A DNA stretch of 64,000 bases from contig NZ_CP133778.1 of assembly GCF_034347405.1 (NCBI RefSeq), positions 868,001-932,000 of the forward strand, read 5' to 3'. Under the pieces are notes generated by a model. The model saw nothing but the letters and a program-made list of their open reading frames with translations, made no database searches and was not told the DNA's origin. Within the stretch, counting starts at the first letter, position 1. Each line of letters starts with the position of its first letter. This document shows positions 42,246-50,238 of this stretch, piece after piece. This stretch comes from Pseudomonas sp. CCC3.1 (GTDB taxonomy: Bacteria > Pseudomonadota > Gammaproteobacteria > Pseudomonadales > Pseudomonadaceae). The position numbers and the translations under genes are program-made.

Positions 42246-43607
42246 CTACAGGGTTTGCAGCGTATCGAGCAATACCTTCACTTTGGTGATCGATTCCTGA
42301 TATTCATCCTGCCAGTCGGAGTCGGCCACGATCCCGCCGCCGCCCCAGCAATTCACGCGCCCGTCTTTGATCAGCAGGCTGCGAATGGCGATTGAGCTGT
42401 CCATTTCTCCGCGCACATCGAGGTACAGCAGCGAGCCGCAGTAAATACTGCGGCGCGTGGGCTCCAATTCATCAATGATTTGCATCGCCCGGATTTTCGG
42501 CGCGCCGGTGATTGAGCCACCGGGAAAACTGTCGCCGATCAGGTCCAGCGCGTCTTTGCCGTCGGCCAGCTCGCCGATGACACTGCTCACCAAGTGGTGA
42601 ACGTTGGGGTAGCTTTCGAGGGTGATCAACTGCGGCACGCTCACCGAGCCCGTGCGGCAGGTGCGCCCCAAGTCATTACGCAACAAATCGACGATCATCA
42701 GGTTTTCGGCGCGATCCTTGGCACTGGCCAACAATTGGGCGGCGTTCGCAGCATCTTCGACGCTGTCTTTGCCGCGTGGGCGCGTGCCTTTGATCGGGCG
42801 GGTTTCTACCTGATTGTCGCTGACGTGCACAAAGCGCTCAGGCGACAGGCTTAAAATCGCAGTGTCTTCGGCCAGGCTGATAAAGCCTGAAAACGGCGTC
42901 GGGCAAGCAGCACGCAACGCGCAATAGGCGGTCCAGGCATCGCCTTCGCACGGGGCGCTGAAACGCTGGGTGTAGTTGACCTGATAACAGTCACCCGCCT
43001 GAATGTAGTGCTGAATTTTTTGCAGCGCGTGCTGATAAAACTCAGCGCTGATGTCGGGCTGCATCGGGTGCTTGAGGGAAAACGTGCCGGGTTCGGCCTG
43101 TGCGGGCTGTGTGAACAACTGAATCAGGCGCTCGCGCTCGGCGGTCGACAGGCTTGGGTGAAACACCAGTTGGCTGGTTGCCGCGTGATGGTCGGTGACC
43201 AGCGCCCAGGCATACAGCCCGAGCTGTGCATCCGGTAACTGCAGGTCGTTGAGCGACTGGGCGGGCAGGTGTTCAAGTTGACGGCCGAAATCGTAGCTCA
43301 GATAGCCGATCAGCCCGCCGACAAAAGGCAGCTCGTAAGGTGCGGGCAGTGCGGCATTGCCCAGTTGCTTCAACGCACTGCGCAGGCGCTGCAGGAAGCC
43401 ACGTCCTGACTCTTCTGGCTGCACCGCGAACGCTTCAATTGGCCACGCGCTCAACAGGTCATAACGTCCGCGATCTGCGATGGGGCGGCCGCTGTCCAGC
43501 AGTACGGCGCCAGGTGCATGACGAATCACTGCGAAGTAGTGGGCAGGGTCGGGATGGTAAGGCAGGGGATGTACAGAGCAGGTCAGCATGCGAAGCAAAT
43601 CAGCCAT
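42246..43607 (-). CDS. pabB: Aminodeoxychorismate synthase component I
   Basis: A 453-residue chorismate-binding enzyme for folate (p-aminobenzoate) synthesis. The catalytic half shows YQVNYTQRFSAP, RPIKGTRPRG with the active-site lysine characteristic of PabB (PIKGT), LLRNDLGRTCRTGSV and SFPGGSITGAPKIRAMQII. The lysine motif argues against TrpE. No obvious ribosome site favours one of the two possible starts (43607 or 43589). Confidence 0.93.
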   Translation of the reverse strand: MADLLRMLTCSVHPLPYHPDPAHYFAVIRHAPGAVLLDSGRPIADRGRYDLLSAWPIEAFAVQPEESGRGFLQRLRSALKQLGNAALPAPYELPFVGGLIGYLSYDFGRQLEHLPAQSLNDLQLPDAQLGLYAWALVTDHHAATSQLVFHPSLSTAERERLIQLFTQPAQAEPGTFSLKHPMQPDISAEFYQHALQKIQHYIQAGDCYQVNYTQRFSAPCEGDAWTAYCALRAACPTPFSGFISLAEDTAILSLSPERFVHVSDNQVETRPIKGTRPRGKDSVEDAANAAQLLASAKDRAENLMIVDLLRNDLGRTCRTGSVSVPQLITLESYPNVHHLVSSVIGELADGKDALDLIGDSFPGGSITGAPKIRAMQIIDELEPTRRSIYCGSLLYLDVRGEMDSSIAIRSLLIKDGRVNCWGGGGIVADSDWQDEYQESITKVKVLLDTLQTL

Positions 43608-43663
43608 CGGAGCGGGGGTGCTGATTGTAGTCCTGTGTAGGACGCCAAATCTATGTCGGAACC

Positions 43664-43750
43664 TATGGGAGCGGGCTTGCTCGCGATGGAGTCACCGCAG
43701 TGACTCAGACAAACAGTGTCGTCTGAATCGCGAGCAAGCCCGGGCCCACA
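43664..43750. repeat. REP palindrome, type B
   Basis: ATGGGAGCGGGCTTGCTCGCGAT and ATCGCGAGCAAGCCCGGGCCCACA form the arms. Between them is a second small inverted set (GTCACCGCAGTGAC). Confidence 0.85.
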
Positions 43751-43768
43751 ACAACCATTGCGATCAGG

Positions 43769-44755
43769 TCATTCTTCGTTGCTATGAATATGCCCAAACA
43801 GCTCTTGGGCAAAGTGTACGCGCTCTTCTGCGGTTTCCTGGATGCCTTTGGCCGCCAGCTCTTCCAGGTGCGCTTCCACGGCATGGGTGCGCAAGGTCAG
43901 GCCACAGTCGTTGGCGATCTGGATGTTCAGGCCAGGACGCGCGTTGAGTTCCAGAATCAGCGGGCCTTTGTCCTGATCGAGCACCATGTCGACGCCGATG
44001 TAGCCCAGGCCGCACAGTTCATAACAACCCGCCGCGAGCTTCATGAAGCCGTCCCAGTTGGGCAGTTGCACGCCGTCCACCGCATTGGTGGTGTCCGGGT
44101 GTTTGCTGATGATGTTGTTCAGCCAGGTGCCACGCAGAGTCAGACCGGTTGCCAGGTCGACGCCCACGCCAATCGCGCCTTGGTGCAGGTTGGCCTTGCC
44201 GCCCGACTGGCGGGTCGGCAAGCGCAACATCGCCATCACCGGGTAGCCCATCAGCACGATGATGCGAATATCCGGTACACCTTCGTAGCTGATGCTTTTG
44301 AAGATCTGGTCGGGTGTCACGCGGTATTCGATCAGTGCCCGGTCGCGGTGACCGCCCAGCGAATAAAGGCCGGTGAGGATGCTGGAAATCTGATGCTCGA
44401 TTTCTTCGTGGCTGATGATTTTGCCCGAGACCGTGCGGAAACGATCTTCGAAACGGTCCGCGATCACCAAAATGCCATCACCGCCCGCGCCCTGCGCAGG
44501 CTTGATCACGAAGTCGCTGCGACCGCCGATGATTTCGTCGAGTTTTTCGATTTCTTTCTCGGTGGAGATCACACCGTACATTTCCGGCACGTGAATGCCG
44601 GCCTTGATCGCGCGCTCTTTGGTGATGATCTTGTCATCCACAATCGGGTACAGGCTGCGTTTGTTGTACTTGAGTACGTAGTCCGCATTGCGCCGATTGA
44701 TGCCCATGATGCCCCTGGCTTCAAGGGCCTTCCAGGTCTTCCAGAAGCCAAACAT
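43769..44755 (-). CDS. ATP-grasp protein, alpha-L-glutamate ligase-like
   Basis: A 328-residue RimK-related ATP-grasp protein (family alpha-L-glutamate ligase-related). ATP-grasp features are DFVIKPAQGAGGDGILVI (lysine and glycine loop), YLGVDMVLDQ-like YIGVDMVLDQDKGP and LELNARPGLNIQIAN (metal ligands Glu and Asn). Its start shares one base with the stop of the 7TM gene upstream (TGATG), and the three genes form one operon with the retropepsin gene. The peptide or cell-wall substrate is unknown. Confidence 0.85.
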   Translation of the reverse strand: MFGFWKTWKALEARGIMGINRRNADYVLKYNKRSLYPIVDDKIITKERAIKAGIHVPEMYGVISTEKEIEKLDEIIGGRSDFVIKPAQGAGGDGILVIADRFEDRFRTVSGKIISHEEIEHQISSILTGLYSLGGHRDRALIEYRVTPDQIFKSISYEGVPDIRIIVLMGYPVMAMLRLPTRQSGGKANLHQGAIGVGVDLATGLTLRGTWLNNIISKHPDTTNAVDGVQLPNWDGFMKLAAGCYELCGLGYIGVDMVLDQDKGPLILELNARPGLNIQIANDCGLTLRTHAVEAHLEELAAKGIQETAEERVHFAQELFGHIHSNEE

Positions 44756-46287
44756 CAGGAATCAGCCTTCAGGAAAGCCTTGAAGCGCACCAGTTCAGTC
44801 AGGCGGTAACCGCGGTAGCGACCCATGGCCAGCATGAAACCCACCAGAATCAACAGCACCGCCGGGAAGGTGAAGACGAAGTACACCAGTTCAGGGATGC
44901 TCATGACCAGATACGCCAGCGTGGCTGCAAACAGAGTGCCGATCGCGACCTTCATCGCATGACCACCTCCGCGTTCTTCCCACGTGATCGAGAGCCGCTC
45001 GATGGTCATGGTCAGAATCACCATCGGGAACAGCGCCACAGACAGCCCGCGTTCCAGGCCCAGCTTATGGCTGAACAGGCTGATGGCTGCGATCAGTATC
45101 ACCACGAAGGTCAGTACAACGGAGAGTCTGGGCAGCATTTGCAGCTTCAGGTGCTCAAGGTAAGAACGCAGCATCAATCCGAGGGCCGTTATCACCGTAA
45201 ACAGGATGATGCCAAACTCCAGCTGGGTTTCTCGGAATGCCAGGGCAATCAGAACGGGCGTAAACGTGCCGAGGGTTTGCAAGCCGATCAGGTTGCGCAA
45301 CACCAGAATCACCAGCACGCCAATCGGGATCATCACCATGATCATGAAGGTCTGCTGGGTTTGCAGCGGCAAGCCGTACAGCGAGTACTCAAGGAAGTTG
45401 GCGTCGGTATTTTCGTCCGTCAGCTTGGCCAGGCGAATGGCGTTCATTTCGCTGTTGTTGAGGCTGAAGGTCACGTTAGGTTTTTTGCCGCCATCCACCG
45501 TGACCATTGGCTCGTCGCCGATCCACCACAACAGGCGATCAGACGGCAGGCCTTGTTCGCCGGTATCGGGGTTGAAATACAGCCAGTCGTTACCGTTGAA
45601 GCTGCGCAGCCACAGCTCAGGGTTTTGCGGTTGATCGGCCACCAGGCGGATGGTGTGGACGCGTTCCATCGGGACGTGAGCAATCGACAGCAGCAACTCG
45701 ATGATCTGGGCTTTGTGCGGGGTAGACGGGTCGCCCGCCAGCAGCAGTTTCACGTTGTCATCATTGAGGTTGTTAACCCGTTTGATGGTCTCGCTGATAA
45801 AGGTTTCGACGTCGGCAGAGTGCTGGCGAATCGGCGCCAATAGCGCTTCGGCGGCGATTTTTTCCGGGCCTTCGACAGCAATGCTGTCGCGGAACACCGG
45901 GCCTTTGACCTTGGTTTTGTCGCCCGAATAACGTTTGGTCAACACCAGTCGGTAGTAAAGGGTTTGCTTGCCGCTGACCCGGCGCGCCGACCAGGTGACT
46001 TTGCGGTTGCCATCGACCCGATTGACGCTCACCCCGTAGTTATTCGAGATAAAGCTTTCGTTGAGGCTGACGTAGTCGCGGTTCAGCGGCGGGACGAACA
46101 TCTGGATCTTGACCGGATCTTTGGCGTTGGCCACGAACTCGACTTTGGCGTCGATGTTCCACAGATCGTCGGTTGCGTCTTCGGTCACAGGGATGCCGAT
46201 GACAAAAATCTGATAAGCGGTAATCGAAATCCCCAGCACCACAAGGATGGTGATCAAGATTTTCAGGTGAAGGGTGAGCGCGCGCAT
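44755..46287 (-). CDS. Inactive transglutaminase fused to seven membrane helices
   Basis: A 510-residue inner membrane protein. One helix lies at residues 10-30, a periplasmic transglutaminase-like domain (about 35-265) follows without an evident Cys-His-Asp triad, and seven helices fill about 310-500. This is the plan of the Transglut_i_TM / 7TM_transglut families. It lies 5 bases after the retropepsin-like gene and overlaps the ATP-grasp gene, the conserved trio described for these families; its role is uncharacterised. Confidence 0.85.
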   Translation of the reverse strand: MRALTLHLKILITILVVLGISITAYQIFVIGIPVTEDATDDLWNIDAKVEFVANAKDPVKIQMFVPPLNRDYVSLNESFISNNYGVSVNRVDGNRKVTWSARRVSGKQTLYYRLVLTKRYSGDKTKVKGPVFRDSIAVEGPEKIAAEALLAPIRQHSADVETFISETIKRVNNLNDDNVKLLLAGDPSTPHKAQIIELLLSIAHVPMERVHTIRLVADQPQNPELWLRSFNGNDWLYFNPDTGEQGLPSDRLLWWIGDEPMVTVDGGKKPNVTFSLNNSEMNAIRLAKLTDENTDANFLEYSLYGLPLQTQQTFMIMVMIPIGVLVILVLRNLIGLQTLGTFTPVLIALAFRETQLEFGIILFTVITALGLMLRSYLEHLKLQMLPRLSVVLTFVVILIAAISLFSHKLGLERGLSVALFPMVILTMTIERLSITWEERGGGHAMKVAIGTLFAATLAYLVMSIPELVYFVFTFPAVLLILVGFMLAMGRYRGYRLTELVRFKAFLKADS

Positions 46288-46292
46288 TTCAA

Positions 46293-46829
46293 TTACTCTG
46301 CGGTTTGAGCGTTGGCGACGCAGGCAGGTTTGCCAGCAGCGTATTTAAGACTGGGGTCGACCAGCGCATCAAAGCGTTTCAGTGCTTCGGAGCCAATCAA
46401 CAGCGGGTATTGGAACGCACTTCGGTCGGTCAAGTTCACTTCGATGGTGCGCAAAGCTTTGCCCATGCAGATTTCCAGGGCAATAACCGGGCGCGACGTG
46501 TAGTTCTTGTCGGCCTGCGGGTCGTAGTCGCCGGAGCGGCGTTTGATCTTGCTGACGCGGGCCAGCGGGCGCTCGATCGGGTGCGAGTGGGCGTCGTCGA
46601 TGGCCAGGTAAAAGCGCACCCAGCTCTCGCCATCACGCTTGAAACGTTTTATGTCGCGGGCACTCAGCGAAGCAGTTTTGGCGCCGGTGTCGAGTTTGGC
46701 GGCGACCAGCAGGTCTATTCCGGCCAATTCGGCGTATTCATTGAGGCCATATACGGTTTTTTCGCCGGCAAGGCTCAGGCCCGGCAAACACAGCAGACAG
46801 AGAAGGGTAATAAACGAAGTGACTTTCAT
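46293..46829 (-). CDS. Retropepsin-like aspartic protease, exported
   Basis: A 178-residue protein of the family often named ATP-dependent zinc protease (RimB-type retropepsin). A signal peptide spans residues 1-21 (cleavage after SLA). The aspartic protease motif Asp47-Thr-Gly-Ala is in AAKLDTGAKTASLSARD, and the LIGSEALKRFDALVDPS segment at the C-terminus is the partner loop. The ATG at 46829 starts the signal peptide and is chosen over a longer frame. It is the first gene of the trio with the 7TM and ATP-grasp proteins. Confidence 0.85.
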   Translation of the reverse strand: MKVTSFITLLCLLCLPGLSLAGEKTVYGLNEYAELAGIDLLVAAKLDTGAKTASLSARDIKRFKRDGESWVRFYLAIDDAHSHPIERPLARVSKIKRRSGDYDPQADKNYTSRPVIALEICMGKALRTIEVNLTDRSAFQYPLLIGSEALKRFDALVDPSLKYAAGKPACVANAQTAE

Positions 46830-47025
46830 AAATCCAGGCGTGGTCTCTTGCAATCTACAGTTCAAGGCGACTGGCTGGGGTGCAAGTTTCCTCGTGCGGC
46901 TGCCCGATGAAAGGGGCAGGGCGGATGCGGTCGGCATTCTAACATGATGGTTTTATGGCGCCAGCGTTGAGGCGGGTTCGACGCCTGCCAGGAGCGTGTC
47001 GATAGAACTAAGGTCGAATATGTAG

Positions 47026-47037
47026 ATTGTCGACAAT
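47026..47037. promoter_or_regulatory. Perfect GntR operator palindrome upstream of the prp cluster
   Basis: ATTGTCGACAAT is a perfect 12-bp palindrome of the form bound by FadR-type GntR regulators, 73 bases before the regulator's start codon. Confidence 0.75.
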
Positions 47038-47099
47038 ATCAATTTAGCCTTTGACTGATAGCGCTTAAATCGCTAGTTTTGGCGCTATTGATTTGAAAG

Positions 47100-47110
47100 G
47101 TGTCGACAAT
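47100..47110. promoter_or_regulatory. Second GntR operator abutting the start codon
   Basis: GTGTCGACAAT repeats 10 of 11 bases of the upstream palindrome and ends at the base before the ATG, so a bound regulator would cover its own translation start region. Confidence 0.65.
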
Positions 47111-47833
47111 ATGCTCAAAGCACTGGAGCCAGCCGTCATTGCCCAGGACGATTCGGAAACCCTCTCCGAGAACGTCTTTCGGCGTATTCAGGCGGCTATT
47201 GTCAAAGGCGAAATCGCCCCTGGCAGCAAGATCTCCGAACCTGAGCTGGCGCGTACCTACGGCATCAGCCGCGGTCCATTGCGTGAGGCCATCCACCGTC
47301 TTGAAGGTCAGCGTTTGTTGGTGCGAGTGCCGCATGTAGGGGCCCGAGTGGTCTCTTTAAGCCACGCAGAGCTGATCGAACTCTACGAAATCCGCGAGTC
47401 CCTTGAAGGCATGGCCTGTCGTTTGGCTGCCGAGCGCATGAGCGATGAAGACATCGCACAATTGCGCCGGGTGCTTGAAACCCATGAGCGCGATGAGGCG
47501 TTTCAGGCGGGTGTCGGCTACTACCAGCAAGAAGGCGACTTCGATTTTCATTACAAGATTATTCAAGGCAGCGGCAATCGCACGCTGACCCAAATGCTCT
47601 GCGGTGAGTTGTATCAACTGGTGCGCATGTACCGCATCCAGTTTTCTGCCACCCCCAATCGCCCGCATCAGGCGTTTGCCGAGCATCACCGCATTCTCGA
47701 TGCCATTGCCGATCGCGACGGCGAACTGGCCGAGTTGTTGATGCGCCGTCATATCGGCGCCTCGAAACGCAATATTGCGCGTCACTACCAAGACAGCGCC
47801 CAGCAGACAGCCACTCCACGAGGTGAGTCATGA
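47111..47833 (+). CDS. GntR/FadR-family regulator of the methylcitrate cluster (PmiR-like)
   Basis: A 240-residue regulator. The N-terminal winged helix (about 25-90) has LARTYGISRGPLREAIHRLEGQRLLVRVPHVGARV; the C-terminal FCD ligand domain (about 100-220) contains the metal-binding His residues in FHYKIIQ, AEHHRILDAI and MRRHIGAS. It is the leader of the prp cluster, overlaps prpB (ATGA), and resembles PmiR of P. aeruginosa, which represses the cluster. The palindromes upstream support autoregulation. Confidence 0.92.
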   Translation: MLKALEPAVIAQDDSETLSENVFRRIQAAIVKGEIAPGSKISEPELARTYGISRGPLREAIHRLEGQRLLVRVPHVGARVVSLSHAELIELYEIRESLEGMACRLAAERMSDEDIAQLRRVLETHERDEAFQAGVGYYQQEGDFDFHYKIIQGSGNRTLTQMLCGELYQLVRMYRIQFSATPNRPHQAFAEHHRILDAIADRDGELAELLMRRHIGASKRNIARHYQDSAQQTATPRGES

Positions 47834-48717
47834 GCAATAAAAACAGTCCAGGCCAGCGTTTCCGTGATGCAGTCGCCAGCGAGCACCCGCTGCAAGTCGT
47901 CGGCGCGATCAACGCCAACCACGCGTTGCTGGCCAAACGTGCCGGCTTCAAGGCGATTTATCTGTCGGGTGGCGGCGTTGCTGCAGGCTCGCTGGGCGTG
48001 CCGGACTTGGGCATTACGGGCCTGGACGACGTACTGACTGACGTGCGCCGCATTACCGACGTGTGCGACCTGCCGCTGCTGGTCGACGTGGACACCGGTT
48101 TTGGTTCGTCGTTTTTCAACGTGTCACGGACTGTTAAATCGATGATCAAGTTTGGCGCGGCCGCGATTCACATCGAAGACCAGGTCGGCGCGAAGCGTTG
48201 TGGCCATCGTCCGAACAAAGAAATCGTCTCGCTGCAAGAAATGGTCGACCGTATCAAAGCGGCAGTTGATGCCCGCACCGATGACAGCTTCGTGATCATG
48301 GCGCGGACCGATGCGTTGGCGGTAGAGGGGCTGGAGTCGGCCCTTGAGCGTGCAGCGGCGTGTGTTGAAGCCGGTGCCGACATGGTGTTCCCGGAAGCCA
48401 TCACCGAGCTTGAAATGTACAAACTGTTCGCCAATCGGGTGAACGCGCCGATTCTGGCCAACATCACCGAGTTCGGTGCGACCCCGCTGTACACCACCGA
48501 ACAATTGGCTGGCGCTGATGTTTCGCTGGTGCTGTACCCGCTGTCGGCGTTCCGGGCGATGAACAAGGCGGCCGAAAACGTCTACACCGCCATCCGCCGC
48601 GACGGTACCCAGCAAAACGTGATCGACACCATGCAAACCCGCATGGAGCTGTACGACGCCATCAACTACCACGAATTTGAACAGAAGCTCGACGCGCTGT
48701 TTGCCAGCAAGAAGTAA
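47830..48717 (+). CDS. prpB: 2-methylisocitrate lyase
   Basis: A 295-residue enzyme that cleaves 2-methylisocitrate to pyruvate and succinate, the last step of the propionate pathway. YLSGGGVAAGSLGVPDLG, DVDTGFG, and the catalytic loop GAKRCGHRPNKEIV (Cys of KRCGH) are diagnostic. It overlaps the regulator's stop (ATGA). Confidence 0.96.
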   Translation: MSNKNSPGQRFRDAVASEHPLQVVGAINANHALLAKRAGFKAIYLSGGGVAAGSLGVPDLGITGLDDVLTDVRRITDVCDLPLLVDVDTGFGSSFFNVSRTVKSMIKFGAAAIHIEDQVGAKRCGHRPNKEIVSLQEMVDRIKAAVDARTDDSFVIMARTDALAVEGLESALERAAACVEAGADMVFPEAITELEMYKLFANRVNAPILANITEFGATPLYTTEQLAGADVSLVLYPLSAFRAMNKAAENVYTAIRRDGTQQNVIDTMQTRMELYDAINYHEFEQKLDALFASKK

Positions 48718-48728
48718 TAAAACAGTAC

Positions 48729-48878
48729 CCGTAGCAGTTGACGAGCTTTGCGAGGCTACGTCCGGCTGCGAAGCAGTCGTAAAACCGTAAGGCTCAATAT
48801 GGCTGAATGAACACGTTGTCTGGTTTGCGACCGCTTCGCGCTCGGACGTAGCCTCGCAAAGCTCGTCAACTGCTACGG
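48729..48878. repeat. Large inverted repeat between prpB and prpC
   Basis: Arms of 36 bases (48729-48764 and 48843-48878) are perfect inverted copies, beginning CCGTAGCAGTTGACGAGC; the inner part (GCGAAGC... / ...GCTTCGC) extends the pairing imperfectly. The 78-base spacer has no gene. In RNA this would be a very stable hairpin inside the operon. Confidence 0.9.
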
Positions 48879-48938
48879 AGTGTATTGAAGCTACAAAGAC
48901 TTGCCGAATCCCTAACAAATTCAAGATTGGAGAGCGCA

Positions 48939-50066
48939 ATGGCCGAAGCAAAAGTATTGAGTGGTGCCGGATTACGCGGCCAGGTGGCTGGGCAAACGGC
49001 CCTGTCGACGGTAGGTCAAGAAGGTGCGGGCCTCACTTATCGGGGTTATGACGTGCGTGAGCTGGCAGCCGATGCCCAGTTCGAAGAAGTGGCTTACCTG
49101 CTGCTGTATGGCGAACTGCCTACCAAAGTCGAGCTGGCGGACTACACCGCCAAGCTCAAAACCCTGCGTGATTTACCGCAAGCGCTAAAAGAAGTGCTGG
49201 AGCGCATCCCTGCTGACGCGCACCCGATGGACGTGATGCGTACCGGGTGTTCGTTTCTGGGCAATCTGGAGCCGGAGAAAGACTTCTCCGAGCAGTTGGA
49301 CAAGACCAACCGCCTGCTGGCCGCCTTCCCGGCGATCATGTGCTACTGGTATCGCTTCAGCCACGACGGCAAACGCATTGACTGCGTGAGCGATGAAGCG
49401 TCGATTGGCGGTCACTTCCTGCACTTGCTGCACGATAAAAAGCCGAGCGAGTTGCACGTCAAAGTGATGAACGTGTCACTGATCCTTTATGCCGAGCACG
49501 AGTTCAACGCCTCGACGTTCACCGCGCGCGTGTGTGCATCGACCTTGTCGGACCTGTATTCGTGCATCACCGCGGCCATCGGTTCGCTGCGCGGCCCGCT
49601 GCACGGCGGCGCCAACGAAGCGGCCATGGAAATGATCGAGCGCTTTGGCTCGGCTGAAGAAGCGGTGCAGGGCACCCTCGGCATGCTGGCGCGCAAAGAC
49701 AAGATCATGGGCTTTGGCCATGCGATCTACAAAGACAGCGACCCGCGTAACGAGGTGATCAAGGGCTGGTCGAAAAAGCTGGCGGACGAAGTGGGCGATA
49801 CCGTGTTGTTTCCAGTGTCCGAAGCCATCGACAAAACCATGTGGGAGCAAAAGAAACTGTTCCCGAATGCCGACTTCTACCATGCCTCGGCGTACCACTT
49901 CATGGGGATTCCAACCAAGCTGTTCACCCCGATTTTTGTCTGCTCACGCCTGACCGGCTGGGCCGCGCACGTGTTCGAGCAGCGTGCCAACAATCGCATC
50001 ATCCGCCCAAGCGCCGAGTACATCGGTGTTGAACAGCGCAAGTTCGTGCCAATCGAGCGTCGCTGA
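48939..50066 (+). CDS. prpC: 2-methylcitrate synthase
   Basis: A 375-residue citrate synthase-fold enzyme that condenses propionyl-CoA and oxaloacetate. It shows the compact type-II-like form of PrpC: GLTYRGYDVRELA near the start, SLRGPLHGGANEAAMEMI and GFGHAIYKDSDPRNEVI (catalytic His and Asp region), and an RPSAEYIG end. The ATG at 48939 follows a GGAGAG ribosome site and comes after the inverted repeat. Confidence 0.95.
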   Translation: MAEAKVLSGAGLRGQVAGQTALSTVGQEGAGLTYRGYDVRELAADAQFEEVAYLLLYGELPTKVELADYTAKLKTLRDLPQALKEVLERIPADAHPMDVMRTGCSFLGNLEPEKDFSEQLDKTNRLLAAFPAIMCYWYRFSHDGKRIDCVSDEASIGGHFLHLLHDKKPSELHVKVMNVSLILYAEHEFNASTFTARVCASTLSDLYSCITAAIGSLRGPLHGGANEAAMEMIERFGSAEEAVQGTLGMLARKDKIMGFGHAIYKDSDPRNEVIKGWSKKLADEVGDTVLFPVSEAIDKTMWEQKKLFPNADFYHASAYHFMGIPTKLFTPIFVCSRLTGWAAHVFEQRANNRIIRPSAEYIGVEQRKFVPIERR

Positions 50067-50097
50067 ATGAGGGGGCTGACGGCAGCTATTGACTAAC

Positions 50098-50184
50098 TGT
50101 GGGAGCGGGCTTGCTCGCGATTCGGGTACCTCGGTCTTTCAGCAAGACCTTGTCGATGCTTTCGCGGGCAAGCCCGCTCCCACA
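50098..50184. repeat. REP palindrome, type B
   Basis: TGTGGGAGCGGGCTTGCTCGCGA and TCGCGGGCAAGCCCGCTCCCACA are the arms. It sits between prpC and acnD. Confidence 0.9.
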
Positions 50185-50238
50185 TGAGTGCTTTGCCGTC
50201 ACTCTCTTTTGTCATTACCGTGATCGAGTCCCGCATCC

